From NCBI RefSeq assembly GCF_947507565.1, contig NC_089180.1, positions 2,790,001-2,854,000 on the forward strand: a DNA stretch of 64,000 bases. Direction: 5' to 3'. Position 1 is the stretch's first letter; each line of letters begins with the position of its first letter. This document shows positions 40,506-51,403 of the stretch, piece after piece. Made by a program: the position numbers and the translations under genes. The DNA is from Oscarella lobularis. Its lineage: Eukaryota; Porifera; Homoscleromorpha; Homosclerophorida; Oscarellidae. Below the pieces are notes generated by a model. It did no database searches, had not been told where the DNA came from, and saw only the letters and a list, made by a program, of their open reading frames with translations.

Positions 40506-42495
40506 TGTTGGCGGCCTTACAACCGCTCCCATTGAAACTCTCCTTTCTGTTACAGGTGAAATAGAACTAGGCCTTTTACATGAAAATGAACTTATACCCG
40601 ATAGCATTTCCGTGTTCACGATGGGAACCCTTTTCGTCTCTGTGCCCTGGAAGATGGTCGTAGAAAAGTCTTTAGCCAGAAGTCTCCAGAATTCGCGCCG
40701 CTGCCCGCCCGTATCTATAGCGGACTCCAGGAAATTGATCTGGTTTGAATAATACAATGTGTTTTGGAAAAAGGATAAACTTACGGCAAATCTATTCCTG
40801 AGATTGAATTTTTTGCGCCTCAAATACCGAAATGCATCCTGCACGACAGACTCTCTCAGAACGGGCACTGTCACTGCATCGTCCTTAGCAATGGATGTAA
40901 GACTACGAGTGGACTCAAAGAAATACACTTTTGTAATAAGTTGTGTCCTTATTAATTGTACCTGACATCATCTGTGACATTTGACGATGAAGATTTTCCT
41001 TCTACTAACTGACTAATTGCCTAAGTGACAATGTCAGATTGGTTCAAATAGGCTAAAAAACTGCCACTAAGCAACCTCAACTGGCTTGTCGGACTGCAAT
41101 GATTTTTACGCTAGTTTTCCCGCCAAACACAACGCCGAGATTGCAATTGAAGGCGGTGTCAATGCTAATCGCCGTTGGACGCCGGCCGCTAGCGTTTAGT
41201 ACATCGACGTATATTGGATCAGGAATGGAAGAATGTGTTTCAATCCAAATCACTATTTCCTGTAAATATTTATGCCATTAACTTCAAATGTGCATTTTGT
41301 GGCGTACTTGAAACAATGATTCGAATGTGAACTTCCGAATTTCAGTGTCAGAATCAGGAAATGTGACCTTGACGGTTATGATGTCGTACTCCTCGTCTTC
41401 TAGTTGCGAGGAGAGAAGAGCAGAGAAGAGCTGCTTCAAGCTGGCACAACGCTAAATAGACATGACTTATACACATACTTCTAACTAAATAGCAAGCAAA
41501 ACGAACAGCTCCATCTTCTTTATTTTCCCGCTTTTTCATGTCCTAGTATATGCATCCTTAGCGGTACTATGTATTAATCTCTTTTAGAACAATTTACCTT
41601 CCGTTCGTCTTGTCTTAGTGAAGCTTCATACTCCATATTCTGCTGCTCTCTAGTTTCTCTCCACTAAAGGAGAAAGTTAGTTCTGTGTCGCGTAGATAAC
41701 AGCGTCAACCTCTCTCAAATCAGCGTCCAGCAAGTCATCTACAAAGTCATTCGCTTCAAAAAGGTTGTCCTGCTCGCTCTTTGTCAAATCAATGCTACAA
41801 ACTCTATGAAAAGAGATGATTGTTACATAGCAAAATAATCGATCATTTACTGCTGTAGTTTATCGTCCTCGGACGCAGAAACTGCCGGTTTTGGCGAAGC
41901 GCTTTTTTTTCTTTTGTCCTTCATGTCGGGGTAGCGTGATACTTGTGATGTTAACAAAGCTATCAACGCTGATATTATGTAAGCTGTCGTCTGATCTGTT
42001 GCCGAGGTCACTAGAAGAATTTCCAACATAAAACCGTACTGAATGGGGTTGATGAGCAACGTGCCTCCGAGGACGCACAGAGCACTCCTGAACATGGCTC
42101 TTGATGCCGGACATCGGTTTGGAAATATCGCAGTGAGGACATGTAACTGTAATCTATTTTCAAATTTTTCAATACAAAAAACAGCGCTGTTTAATAATTA
42201 AGGTTGTAAGACTCTTACCGATTTTGATTTATCTTGTTCTTTCTTCACAGGAGTGAGATCAATGGCGCTGATGAGCGGTCGTATGTAGGTAGCACTTCGC
42301 CTGCCCCAAAGCCGCTCTCAAGACATCCGCGCCACACACATCACCAATTCTTTTGAATTCCCTTTTGCCATATCCCGTCGTTTGCATCAGCTCATATCCC
42401 GTCTTCTCCAGAGCTGAAATGAGAAACCGGCTGAAGTGCAAGAGTGCCTTTTTGGCACGGATAACGCGCCATAAAGTTGCTCTCAATGACCACAT
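40506..42495 (-). pseudogene. UBX-like plus HECT N-lobe gene, multi-exon, incomplete
   Basis: Minus-strand exons in order: LISALEKTGYELMQTTGYGK with, after a frame change, RSATYIRPLISAIDLTPVKK (42,230-42,450); LEILLVTSATDQTTAYIISA (41,855-42,095); CSIDLTKSEQDNLFEANDF (41,700-41,815); WRETREQQNMEYEASLRQDE (about 41,600-41,664), the R-E-Q-Q-D-x-x-Y-x-x-S-L motif of UBX proteins; EYDIITVKVTFPDSDTEIRK (UBX-like beta strands, 41,310-41,455); EIVIWIETHSSIPDPIYVDV (41,095-41,258). HECT N-lobe follows: LRESVVQDAFRYLRRKKFN and, after a 45-bp intron, ESAIDTGGQRREFWRLLAK. It shares the Y-I-R-P-L and HECT blocks with the gene at 20-22 kb. The HECT C-lobe with catalytic Cys is absent; Kelch sequence follows instead. 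Confidence 0.6.
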
Positions 42496-42975
42496 CCGGG
42501 CTTTACATGTCTGCTTATTTTTTGAATGCTTCGACGCGAAAGTTGTCGACTCGATTCATGCAAGCATTTCTGCAAGCGCAAGCGAACGAAACTGTTATCG
42601 AACAACCGAAGTCCGCAATTGGACGACGCGTTGCCGACACGCCGTGCAAGAAGATTCGTCTGCCCGATTCTGAAACTTCTTCTCCGCCGTCGTCTGAGCG
42701 CAAGGCCAATGATGACGCTGCTTTAAACCGTCGCTCTTCTTCCACGACCCCTTCCATTTCTTTCACCCACCGTTCTGCTTTAACCCGTCGTTCTTCTTCT
42801 AGGACCCCTTCCATTTCTTTTACCCACCGCTCTGTCCCTTCCCCTAAACCCACCTCTCTTCGCCGCGACGACGAAGACGGCCACGACGACGAAGACGACA
42901 GCCGCGATGGCCACAAACACGACGATGACGAACACGACGGCGGCGGAGACGACGGAGACGACGGCGACGACGACG

Positions 42976-43007
<32 letters not shown>

Positions 43008-43443
43008 GACGACGGCAACAACGATGGCGGCGATGACAACGGCGACGACAACGGCGACGACGGCGACGGCGGCGACGACGATGGCGGCGACGACGGCGAC
43101 GACGACGACGTCAGTGCGCGCAATCAGCCAAGGCGCAATGCCAGGATTACAAACAACGACCGCGGCAAGAACGAAAGACGAGATAGGCCTAATGCTCCTC
43201 TTCCATACAGGTAGATCGACATATTCTGTTTGGCCGTAATCATTATCTTATTTTAGATACCACATAGTCGGTCCTACTCCGAACGACGTAGGCGCAATGC
43301 ATATTCAGTGCCCGCATTGCAAAGCTCTTATGTGGAGACGAGAGGCAAAGGGCATGTACTGTAGCGGAGGAAAAGTCAAAATGTCTAGGCCTTTTGACTC
43401 GGCGAATAACCCTCTTGTGAAATTGGACCACGTCTTCCTCTAG
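42477..43443 (+). pseudogene. Helitron-like N-terminal protein, two exons
   Basis: Exon 1 ends at 43,210 and exon 2 is 43,257-43,443, joined in frame across a 46-bp GT-AG intron. The protein has a Ser/Arg-rich middle with a duplicated stretch (SISFTHRSALTRRSSS, SISFTHRSVPSPKP), a very long Asp/Gly run, a basic stretch, then HIVGPTPNDVGAMHIQCPHC with KALMWRREAKG and YCSGGKVKM. C-P-H-C-x-A-x-x-W-x-x-E ... C-x-x-G-K-V is the zinc motif that opens Helitron replicases. The reading stops soon after, so the Rep and helicase parts are missing. The start Met is uncertain. Confidence 0.55.
42868..43112. repeat. GAC/GGC trinucleotide-rich tract
   Basis: Long GAC and GGC codon run encoding Asp/Gly (plus) and Ser/Pro (minus). 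Slippage-prone low complexity inside the Helitron-like exon. Confidence 0.9.
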
Positions 43444-43593
43444 AGCGGTTTTAACTTGATCTTCCACTTAATTTTGAAGATACGAAATGTCTGTGCTGGC
43501 TTGCCGGGCTAAAAAACTGTAACAAACCGGGTGAACAAGTGTCTGACCAGACTGTTGTTTTGGGAAAAGGGTTAGTGGGAACTGGGAAGGGTT

Positions 43594-43614
43594 AGCGTGT
43601 AGGGTTAGGGTTAG
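43594..43614. repeat. Interstitial TTAGGG-like motif
   Basis: GTAGGGTTAGGGTTAGC, preceded by diverged AAGGGTTAG words from 43,567. Similar short runs occur at 617-631 and 56,391-56,413. Confidence 0.7.
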
Positions 43615-44829
43615 CATATAAACCTCATTACTTTCTTATGTTCCTCAATTGACAAATATAATCTCAGTCATCCGCTCAGTGCTTGCATTAATCATTTTTG
43701 GATCCATCGCAAACGATATCTCGTCGACGTCCGCGTCTGATTTTCTTGAGCGGCGCGACGATTGAGAAATCCGTCGTGGCCACCTATTATGCTCGATATA
43801 ATTGGTCAAGGCCCTTTTGTGCTCAAAGCTCGACTTTACTGCTCGTCTGCAGTTTGCGTTTTTTTTCTCCCCGTCGTCAACTTCTCCACGTCTTTTCAAC
43901 TTTTGTCAGGCAGTTTTAATGTTGTAAACCGATCATCAAAAATCCGGTTGTTCTCGTCACATACAGAACGAGTACCTTTCATTTCCAGCAGAAGTTTTCG
44001 TGCTGGTCACCGTCTTTCTTAGGACTCATATTTTATTTATGTTGTTGCAAAGGTTATTTTGTAAGCTGCCAATTTCTACATTATGTCTTCTGTTGATGTA
44101 ATGACAGTTCTACTTTAACATTCTCCGCCTACTAGTGCACATACGAATACATAATACGAGCAGGTCAGAAAGTATGGCTCTGTTGTAACTATTACGGTAT
44201 CTGTACTTAGCAGAGAAGTCCTAAGTGTAGTAATAGCTGCGCCCTTCAACTGTATCTTACAAAGTATCCTCGATACAAATGAGGAAAGCAGGCTGATCTT
44301 TCCGGTAAAAAAGTAGAGACAGTAGTTAGAAAACAATGTCTAAAACATTCTTGACCATCTTTTTCTACGTAGGTTGTGGAAATGTCTGCGTGACCAAATG
44401 CCTTCACTAGTTTACAAATTGTTGCCATCAGGCGCTGATTTACAATTATATCTGTTATCGCATCTTGAGAGGAGTTCATATCCGATCTCTTCCCACTTTG
44501 ACGCTCTAGCATAAGCAAAGTACTTGAGGTCGTCCTATGTAACTTTGTCACTATCGCTCGGAAATTTATCTAAGAGAACAGTGCAGATTGTCAGACAGAA
44601 AAACACAAGTTACATTTTTACGATGTCTTGCGCCTACTTCGGAGCTTGCTTGAACTGAAAAAGCTTTCTAAAATAAACAATGCACTAGCCCATACGAAGG
44701 CCAGTTTATGTATCTCTCGTGAGCCATCATGTGATCCCCGAACATCTCAGCACGCTATAATTATCTTTTTCTCCTTTTTTAGAAAAAGCTTAAGTGCATC
44801 AAACTGCCTAACAACGCTAGTGAGCATAC
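43615..44829. other. Interval with uncertain minus-strand frames
   Basis: Minus-strand frames at 43,645-43,899 and 44,246-44,551 lack known motifs. The latter may be a further exon of a gene containing the ankyrin-like exon to its right. Confidence 0.25.
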
Positions 44830-44943
44830 CTCATTTTCCGCAAAAACGTCTGCCCCTTCGGTCAAGAGGCTCATTATTAGCTCGCATATAGGTTTGCGTG
44901 CTGCGAGCGAAAAAACCCAACGTGCTCCTTTACTGCATTTCCT
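44830..44943 (-). CDS. Single ankyrin-repeat-like exon
   Basis: Minus-strand reading KGARWVFSLAARKPICELIM then SLLTEGADVFAENE, ending at a GAG/GTATGC donor. A-A-R ... I-x-x-L-L-x-x-G-A-D-V is the ankyrin helix-turn-helix pattern. No adjacent repeats found, so the rest of the gene is unseen or lost. Confidence 0.4.
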
Positions 44944-46018
44944 TGATAAAGCTATTTGTTACGTGCCCGTTATGTTTATTTATTCCTAGTGGAATCAGAA
45001 GTGAGATGCATCACGATCTGTAGCAATGCATTCATTTAATATCCTCTGAGCTTCTTCAAATCTCTTTTTAGCGACATTACTATCAGGTAAGAAAATCGCT
45101 GTATAGAAGAAAAATGTTTTTTCAAAATTAAACTTGTGAAAAAAACTTCAAACGCTAGTTTTTCTATGCCAAAAACATTGGTTTGTCAAATATTTGCAAT
45201 ATGTTTTACTTTTTTTAAATATTTTTTATTAATTTAAATAACGCTTTACCCGCTCTTTCTTTAAAACAGAGCGCACGACAACGGAAGCTACACGTGCTAG
45301 CCAAACGGATTTGGCAAAAGCAAAACTGCAATCGTTTACGTTGTTAAACAAATTTGTCTATTATTTAAAAATTTATTAAATTTCTTATTACGTTAGACTT
45401 TTTTGGATGATCCGGCTATAGAAAAGAGGGGTCTTGGAAGCAGGTGTTTTACGAAGATTTAGATGTGAATCTGCCTGCACTTGTTCGGAATCGAACCGAT
45501 TCAGTTAATTATTTTACAAGTACCTGTAGCCATGCTTTCAAACTTGCAATAAAAGTTATGAAACCATTGTAAAATGCACAAATTTTTCGTTTCGCTACAG
45601 ACAGCAATATCAGAAGAAAATCAATTATCAGGTCTGCATGGCCAATCAACGTTACTGCGCCGTTGCAATGTATCCTTTAAGCTTTAATTGAGCCTTGGCA
45701 AATTGGGCTTACCTGCACTCTCCAAAACGCCCCGTCACTAAATCAATTACAGTGCTAATCAGCATGAACTTCCAAAATCTAAAGCTCGCTATATCGCTGT
45801 AAACTTTGTGCGTACGAGGCTTATCCGACTGTATTGCCGTCTGCGTCTTAGAAAAAAGATTGATTAATTTTAGTAGTGTCCTAATTTCACGGAAGTGTTT
45901 TTGTGTCATGTCTCTGTCTCTTTGGAGGTGTGCTGGTGACTGTTATCGCTATCGGAATAAGCGCATCGCCAGATTCACGAAAGCTTTAACTATTGTCAGA
46001 TGTCAACCAAGCATTTTT
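44944..46018. other. AT-rich interval
   Basis: A possible minus-strand terminal exon at about 45,003-45,085 reads NVAKKRFEEAQRILNECIAT to a stop after A-S-H-F. It could belong with the ankyrin-like exon only if the gene ran the other way, so the link is unclear. The rest has no recognised feature. Confidence 0.25.
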
Positions 46019-46640
46019 TCAGTTTTTGTAAAGTAAGTGCAGCTTCGAAAGATTTTTCGAAAAGCAGCGTGGGTGGTTTACATTCCCAATCATCATCAAG
46101 GGAAGCTTGTGCGAGCCATCCATGTTACAGCAGGCAAGGACCGTGAATCTTTTCTTGGGAACTTTGCAGCCAGACAACTTATATTTCGCCGATGTGTGAC
46201 TTCTGTCGGGCAAACCACGAAAGTACAGACCCGTCTCGTCTGTGTTGTAGATGTCTGCGGGAGAGAAGGGAAAACTGAATTTCAGGCAATCGTTCTTTGA
46301 ACCAGAATTCAGCGGCTCTATGATCAGCTGAACTCTTCGCTGTTTTCGGCAGACAATGTTGTAACGTTTTTTGACGAAGACAGCCACTCACTCGTCTGAA
46401 GGAACGAAAACCTTCCCCTTTTTTTGCAAAATCTTCGCATTCTCTTTCAGAATGGAACCTGTTTCTTATGCCCCTTGATGAATTTTCTGGTCAAGCCACA
46501 TCGCTAGTGCCTCCTGAACTTCTCTTCTTTTCCCGTCTCTGCCTTTTTTCTTCTGCGCTTCCGCAGCGATCTCTATTGTAGCGTTCGAGATATTCGACTT
46601 TTCCACTAATCGGGTTTCTATTCAATTCATTAAACCGGCT
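46019..46640 (-). pseudogene. pogo/Tigger transposase, HTH and DDE start, degenerate
   Basis: Minus strand: a psq/CENPB-type HTH region in mixed frames (KVEYLERYN; then ALAMWLDQKIHQGA with an in-frame stop, ILKENAKILQKKGKVFVPS), FVKKRYNIVCRKQRR, and the DDE core start DIYNTDETGLYFRGLP with the first catalytic Asp. KRFTVLACCNMDGSHKLPLM and MIGNVNHPRCF follow, matching Tigger order. It ends at a stop after L-L-Y-K-N, before the second Asp. Terminal repeats were not found. Confidence 0.8.
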
Positions 46641-47822
46641 TCGACTGCAGTAGCAGGCACTAATTTGGTGTTCAGGCGTCACATCGCTTTCAACAGTGTG
46701 GGGGTGTTGTAGCGGTTTTCGACGATAAACTAAAAATTCTTAAATACGGTAAGAAAGGAGAATGACAGAAGCGTTGTTTTTTTTGCCAAATTCGCGACAC
46801 GAATTCTGCATAAGCTTTGTCGAAAGAACAGCTATAACATACTTTCTGAAGACTTTGACTTTCTCTGATAAAGAAGAAGGTAAAAAGACAAACGAGCAAC
46901 TAAAAACTGCATCCGGACAACACGTGCTTTTAGTGACGTAAATTCTGCGCGCTAGTTAACAAAAATTGCTATGTTTGAGCTTACACTTGCTTCAGGCCAG
47001 GAAATCTGAAGTCTTTAATTACTAAAGGTATACGCTTGCAATACAATATTACTTGCAAACGCGCTGGAGAGCCATTAAAGTGGTGGAAGGAACGGTTATC
47101 ACTCCAACGCTAATGTTACTTTTATCACAAGATGTTTCCAATCTTCTAAGCTGATTATGAACGCGAATGACCCGCCCGTTGCGTCTGAGTGGGTACAGTC
47201 ATTGTAGAACTGTCGTCGCTTCAGGCCAACGTATATTGCAGGCTTTTTGAAAACGACTCTCCGTAAGTTTCTTGCACTCTTTTTGGCGCGACAGTAAAAA
47301 TAAGAGCATTGACTATCGATAAATGGATTCATCGATTGATTGACTGATCGAGCAACCATTTCGGTCCTCAACTCACCCACAGAGATTTCTTCAAAGCGAA
47401 ATAGGTGCGCTCGCGTTGCTCGTGAATAGTTTCTGGTTTGTTGTTCCATTTCTTCATAAACGCTGCTAACAGCAGCGTCTTGAGCGTTTTGGAAGGGTGG
47501 ATAACGAGACGGCGTGGTCTTAGTCACCGGGACTGTCCTTACAGTGCTCAAGCACCAAAAAGTGTACGTAAACGTATTACGAAAATTGAACACCTAGTAA
47601 AATTAATAAAATAAATTCAAACAATTCCTACACTTTAAAAAATGCTTAGATAACATCTGCCACGAAGATTTGGTTGTGCTGCAAAGAAAACAAACCTGAC
47701 AGTTGTCAAGACAGCTAAGTTCTTTTATCTTTACAACAAATGCTCTGAAAGCCTTTAAAATTGTTTGATCGCTTATTTAGCACGCGCAAGCAATCTAGCA
47801 TGAGTAAGTATTGTCTCAAGGA
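46641..47822. other. Interval with one long minus-strand frame
   Basis: A 164-codon minus-strand frame at 47,099-47,593 (FRFEEISVGELRTEMVARSV; KPAIYVGLKRRQFYNDC) is the longest unexplained frame nearby. No domain recognised, and it has no paralogue in the window. Confidence 0.25.
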
Positions 47823-47890
47823 TCCAGACTGTGGGTCGGTCTAACGCGCGCTCCGCATACGGGCGCTCGCATCTCGACCCACAGTCTGGA
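47823..47890. repeat. Perfect 16-bp-arm hairpin
   Basis: TCCAGACTGTGGGTCG (47,823-47,838) and its exact reverse complement (47,875-47,890) around a 36-bp GC-rich centre containing GCGCTC/GGGCGC words. It may be the collapsed end-to-end remnant of an inverted-repeat element. Confidence 0.85.
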
Positions 47891-48105
47891 CCCAACTGCT
47901 TCACATGACCAAGCCGCACCAATCACGCTTCAGTATTAGACATTCCTCCTGCACGCTACTGATTGGTCGAAGCCCGTCACGTGATAAAACACGTGCTTTT
48001 CCACGAGGCGATCCGATGACGCGACTTTGATGACGCACCCAGGGGTCCCGATCCATGGAGGCCGCAGATACCTGCTCGAATGGGCCTGACACTGATAGTT
48101 CTTCA

Positions 48106-48300
48106 TCAGTTGACGAAATTTTGAAGTAAGACATAACTGCGGCTAAGGTGGGCCTGGAAAACGTGAGACAGAAATTCGTCTCTGTTGTTGAAAACTTTGA
48201 CCCCTTTATCTGCATGCTTCCGATTGACAACGTTTTTGAGATGGCAGAGCGATCCCTTGTCGCGTTCAGATCCCCAAACTGAATTAAAAATGACGCGCAA
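48106..48300 (-). pseudogene. Possible exon of a multicopy mobile ORF
   Basis: Minus strand VIFNSVWGSERDKGSLCHLK then NRKHADKGVKVFNNRDEFLS and HVFQAHL. The W-G-S ... K-G-S-L-C-x-L-K ... D-K-x-V-K-V-F-N-x-x-D-E-F-x-x-H pattern seems familiar from repetitive invertebrate ORFs, but I cannot name the family with confidence. No neighbouring exon was identified. Confidence 0.35.
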
Positions 48301-48667
48301 GCACTACCATGCAAAATGGAAATCACCTGAGAGACAGGAAAGGTAAGGAAAGTGTACGCGGAATTTCAAAAGAAAATTTTCTTACCAGGACATTCGCATG
48401 CCCAACTGAGTTGATGAAAGGGGTTGTCTTCACATATCTTCACCCTCTTCGCACTTCGAATGTTACTGCAGGTTTTTTGATCACCAACGACAAGCTGTTA
48501 TGTTTAGATTAAAAATCTAAAACAGAACTGTTATATTTCACCTGTGGAGACATGTCCGACTTCTGCATGTCACAACAAAATCTTTCAAGAATGGCAATAT
48601 TATTGTCGGTTGAGGCTTCGTCGATGACAAGAATTTCCAAAGCTGCAACCTCTGATTTCATTCATGA

Positions 48668-48805
48668 CCCGGGTGGGGGAACCCTTTTTTTAACAGGGGG
48701 TCATTTTTCCATGGAAAATGACCCGGGGGGTGAGTTTTCCATGGAAAAATGACCCGGGGGGTGAGTTTTCCATGGAAAACCCACCCGGGGGTCACTCGTT
48801 TAGGG
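48668..48805. repeat. Tandem palindromic repeat around TTTTCCATGGAAAA
   Basis: Three copies of TTTTCCATGGAAAA, a perfect palindrome, separated by TGACCCGGGGGGTGAG-like spacers, giving a period of about 40 bp. It begins and ends in G-runs (GGGGGTCA). This is AT-palindrome/GC-spacer architecture. Confidence 0.9.
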
Positions 48806-48850
48806 GGGTCAAAATTTTCATGACAGATCAAACAAAGTCTGTTTTAACAA

Positions 48851-49018
48851 TACTAATAAAAATTCAGCTATTGAAAAATTTATAAAATTTGGAGCAGCTA
48901 ACAATTATATAACCTCCATTTTTTTCTTAGGCTTTGACAAGATGTTTAATTAAAAACTTTACAGATAAAAATAGTCTGTCTTTTGTTTAACCTAACGCGC
49001 TCACTTACTAGTAGTACT
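48851..49018. repeat. Dispersed AT-rich repeat, copy B
   Basis: Same repeat as 5,037-5,217, with small indels. A further shared word CCACGCCTACC follows both copies at different distances, so the full element is longer than the matched block. Confidence 0.75.
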
Positions 49019-49369
49019 GCCAAGCGAATCTACGAATCGATAGGAAGGACCACGCCTACCTAACGACATTTCTCGTCGTAAACAAAGAGGTGACGCCCCT
49101 TCTCAGCTGTGACACATTTCAAGCTCTAGGGCATGTGAAGATCAATTTCAGAAGAGATTGGCCTTTTCGTTAGGCTCTTTCGCTGCGTTAGTGCTTCATT
49201 TCATAGTCAAATTAACATTGCGATAGTCAGTTTTTCATCGCCAATCCAGGTATTTAATAGGATCTCACACGCCGACGCAGCATGTGCCTTGCATAAACGA
49301 ATCACTATGCTTATTGAAGTGTACCGGACTTCTGTGTGTTGTCGATTGATCGTCCATGTGTAATTCCCC
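49019..49369. other. Interval without recognised gene
   Basis: No motif recognised. It probably contains the 5' part of the gypsy remnant that follows. Confidence 0.3.
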
Positions 49370-51222
49370 GCAAAAGGACAGCGCGCTATGGCAACATTCT
49401 CAACGTTGGAGACGGGACATTCGATTACGTTCTAACTCGATACGAGATCTACGCGCAACATACTTCCGTTCAAATACTACGTTGCCGCGACGAATGATCC
49501 AACAGGCAAAAAGCTTTCATCGAAAAAAGTACTGCTTGTAATGCATAACAAAGCCAAGGAGATTCCACGAGGAGCAGCATCGCTAATCATCACGAGAAAA
49601 AACGAAGCCTATCGACTTTGGTTTATAGTCGTTCCGGACGTCGTGACATCACTGCTCAGAAAGTCGACTTGCGTGCCATGACATGAACTTGATCAAAATT
49701 AAGAATAGCAACAATAATCTAGCAGTTGGCGATTTTTAAGAAATGGATAAGTCGACATCGAAATTGAAAAATTCAGCCGCACAAGAAAATATAGCACGAG
49801 ACCCAGTCTTTAAAGCCCTTCTTGGATGTTTTTGGAGGACTAAGAGCTATTCCAGGCGAATATAAAATCAGCATCAGCGAAGATGCAGTCCCGCAAATGA
49901 TACCACCGCGAAAAATCCTTACGCCAAGCAAGAAGCCGTGAAACAAGAGCTTGACCGAATGCAAGCACTGAACGTCGTCACACCAGTGACCGAACCTACC
50001 GATTAGGTGAACTCAATGGTAGTGTTTGATAAACCGTCCCGAAAAGTGCGAATTTTTGTGGACCCGCCACACTTGAATTAAGTTATAAAGAGGTCGCACT
50101 ATTCCTTGCCAACATTCGACGATACCTCGTCTCTATTGCACCGCGCAAAAGTTTTTTCAATTTAATTAAGACGCAAAAACTGGATTCTGGCATGTTCTTC
50201 CGGCTGAGGAATTGAGTTTATTGACGACGTTTAACACGCCATAAGAAAGATATTTAATTAAGACGCAAAAACTGGATTCTGGCATGTTCTTCCGGCTGAG
50301 GACTTGAGTTTATTGACGACGTTTAACACGCCATAAGAAAGATATCAATGGTTGCGTATGCCATTCGGTATTGCCTCTGCATGCACCAGAGGAATGGCAA
50401 CGTCGAATGCACGAAATTATTGAAGGATTACGTGGAGTAGAAGTTATTGCAGATGACTTTCTTATCATCCAATATGGGGACACCCAGGAGGACGCGATAA
50501 GGGACCATGACGCAAACCTCACGAAATTCTTACAACGAACTCGGGAGAAGGGACAAAAACTCAACCCGGAGAAGACCAAACTTCGACGTACTGAGGCCAT
50601 TTTTGTTGGCCACGAGTGGGCAAACAGAGGAGTCGCACCAGATCCAAGGAAGATCGAAGCGATCATAAAAATGCCGACGCCTGCGTCGAATATTGGGAAT
50701 GGTGAATTATTTGGCAAAGTTCTTGCCTCGACTCTCAGACGTAAGTGCTCCACAACGCCAACTCGAAAAGAAAGGAACCGACTGGAAGTGGACAAGAGAT
50801 CACGGAAAAGCCTGGACAGAGATCCAGACACTAGTCGCAACCGCATAAACTCTAGCGTATTTTGATCCGGCAAACGAAATTACAATCCCGTGCGATGCTT
50901 CACAAAATGGGCTTGGTGTTGCCATGATGCAGGAGGGAAGCCCGGTCCATTACGCTTCGAAAGCACTTACAGCTGCGGAAAGAAACTACGCTCAGATCGA
51001 AAAAGAGCAACTCGCAATAGTCTTTGCGTGCGACCGACTTGACCAAAACCTGTACGGGAGAAGGAGCATCGTTGTAGAATCAGATCACAAGCCGCTTTCA
51101 ACCATTATTCGGAAACCGATTTTCACAGCTCCAACGCGACTTCGCAGAATTATATATCAACTAGCGATTTTTTTCACGATCTGCAAATGTAAACTGAATG
51201 ACACACTCGTAAGAAGGACGTA
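49370..51222 (+). pseudogene. Ty3/gypsy pol remnant (protease end, RT, RNase H)
   Basis: Fragments in order: protease end (ITRKNEAYRLWFIVVPD); DVFGGLRAIPGEYKISI; VKQELDRMQALNVVTPVTEP followed by a stop where Trp is usual, then SMVVFDKPSRKVRIFVDP; TGFWHVLPAEELSLLTTFNT; QWLRMPFGIASAC; RT active-site region VEVIADDFLIIQYGD with GQKLNPEKTKLRRTEAIFVG; RNase H EITIPCDASQNGLGVAMMQ, HYASKALTAAERNYAQIEKE and SDHKPLSTIIRKP. No integrase. The element is a different gypsy lineage from those at 1-5 kb and 57-62 kb. A 92-bp duplication interrupts RT. Confidence 0.85.
50161..50344. repeat. 92-bp tandem duplication inside gypsy RT
   Basis: 50,161-50,252 is repeated at 50,253-50,344 with about one difference (GAGGAATT versus GAGGACTT). 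It duplicates the codons for T-G-F-W-H-V ... T-F-N-T-P, so it arose after insertion of the element. Confidence 0.92.
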
Positions 51223-51403
51223 GGATTTAATGCGCCAGAAATACGGGCATTTCTTTCAGTTTACATTTTCAGAAATAACATATCTGTTGTCGCGACGATC
51301 CTCAGTGTTGCTTGCTATTTTTGTGACATTGTCACGCCATGAGCCTTAATTAATCATCTCGACTGGTGTGTCACACCAGTTTTTCTCAAACGAGCAGATT
51401 ATT

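Noticed and set aside
42515-43123. 202-codon Ser/Pro-rich minus-strand frame
   Set aside because: It is the complement of the GAC/GGC tract in the Helitron-like exon.
45470-45530. tRNA T-arm-like GGAATCGAACC
   Set aside because: No matching acceptor, D or anticodon stems could be drawn on either strand around it.
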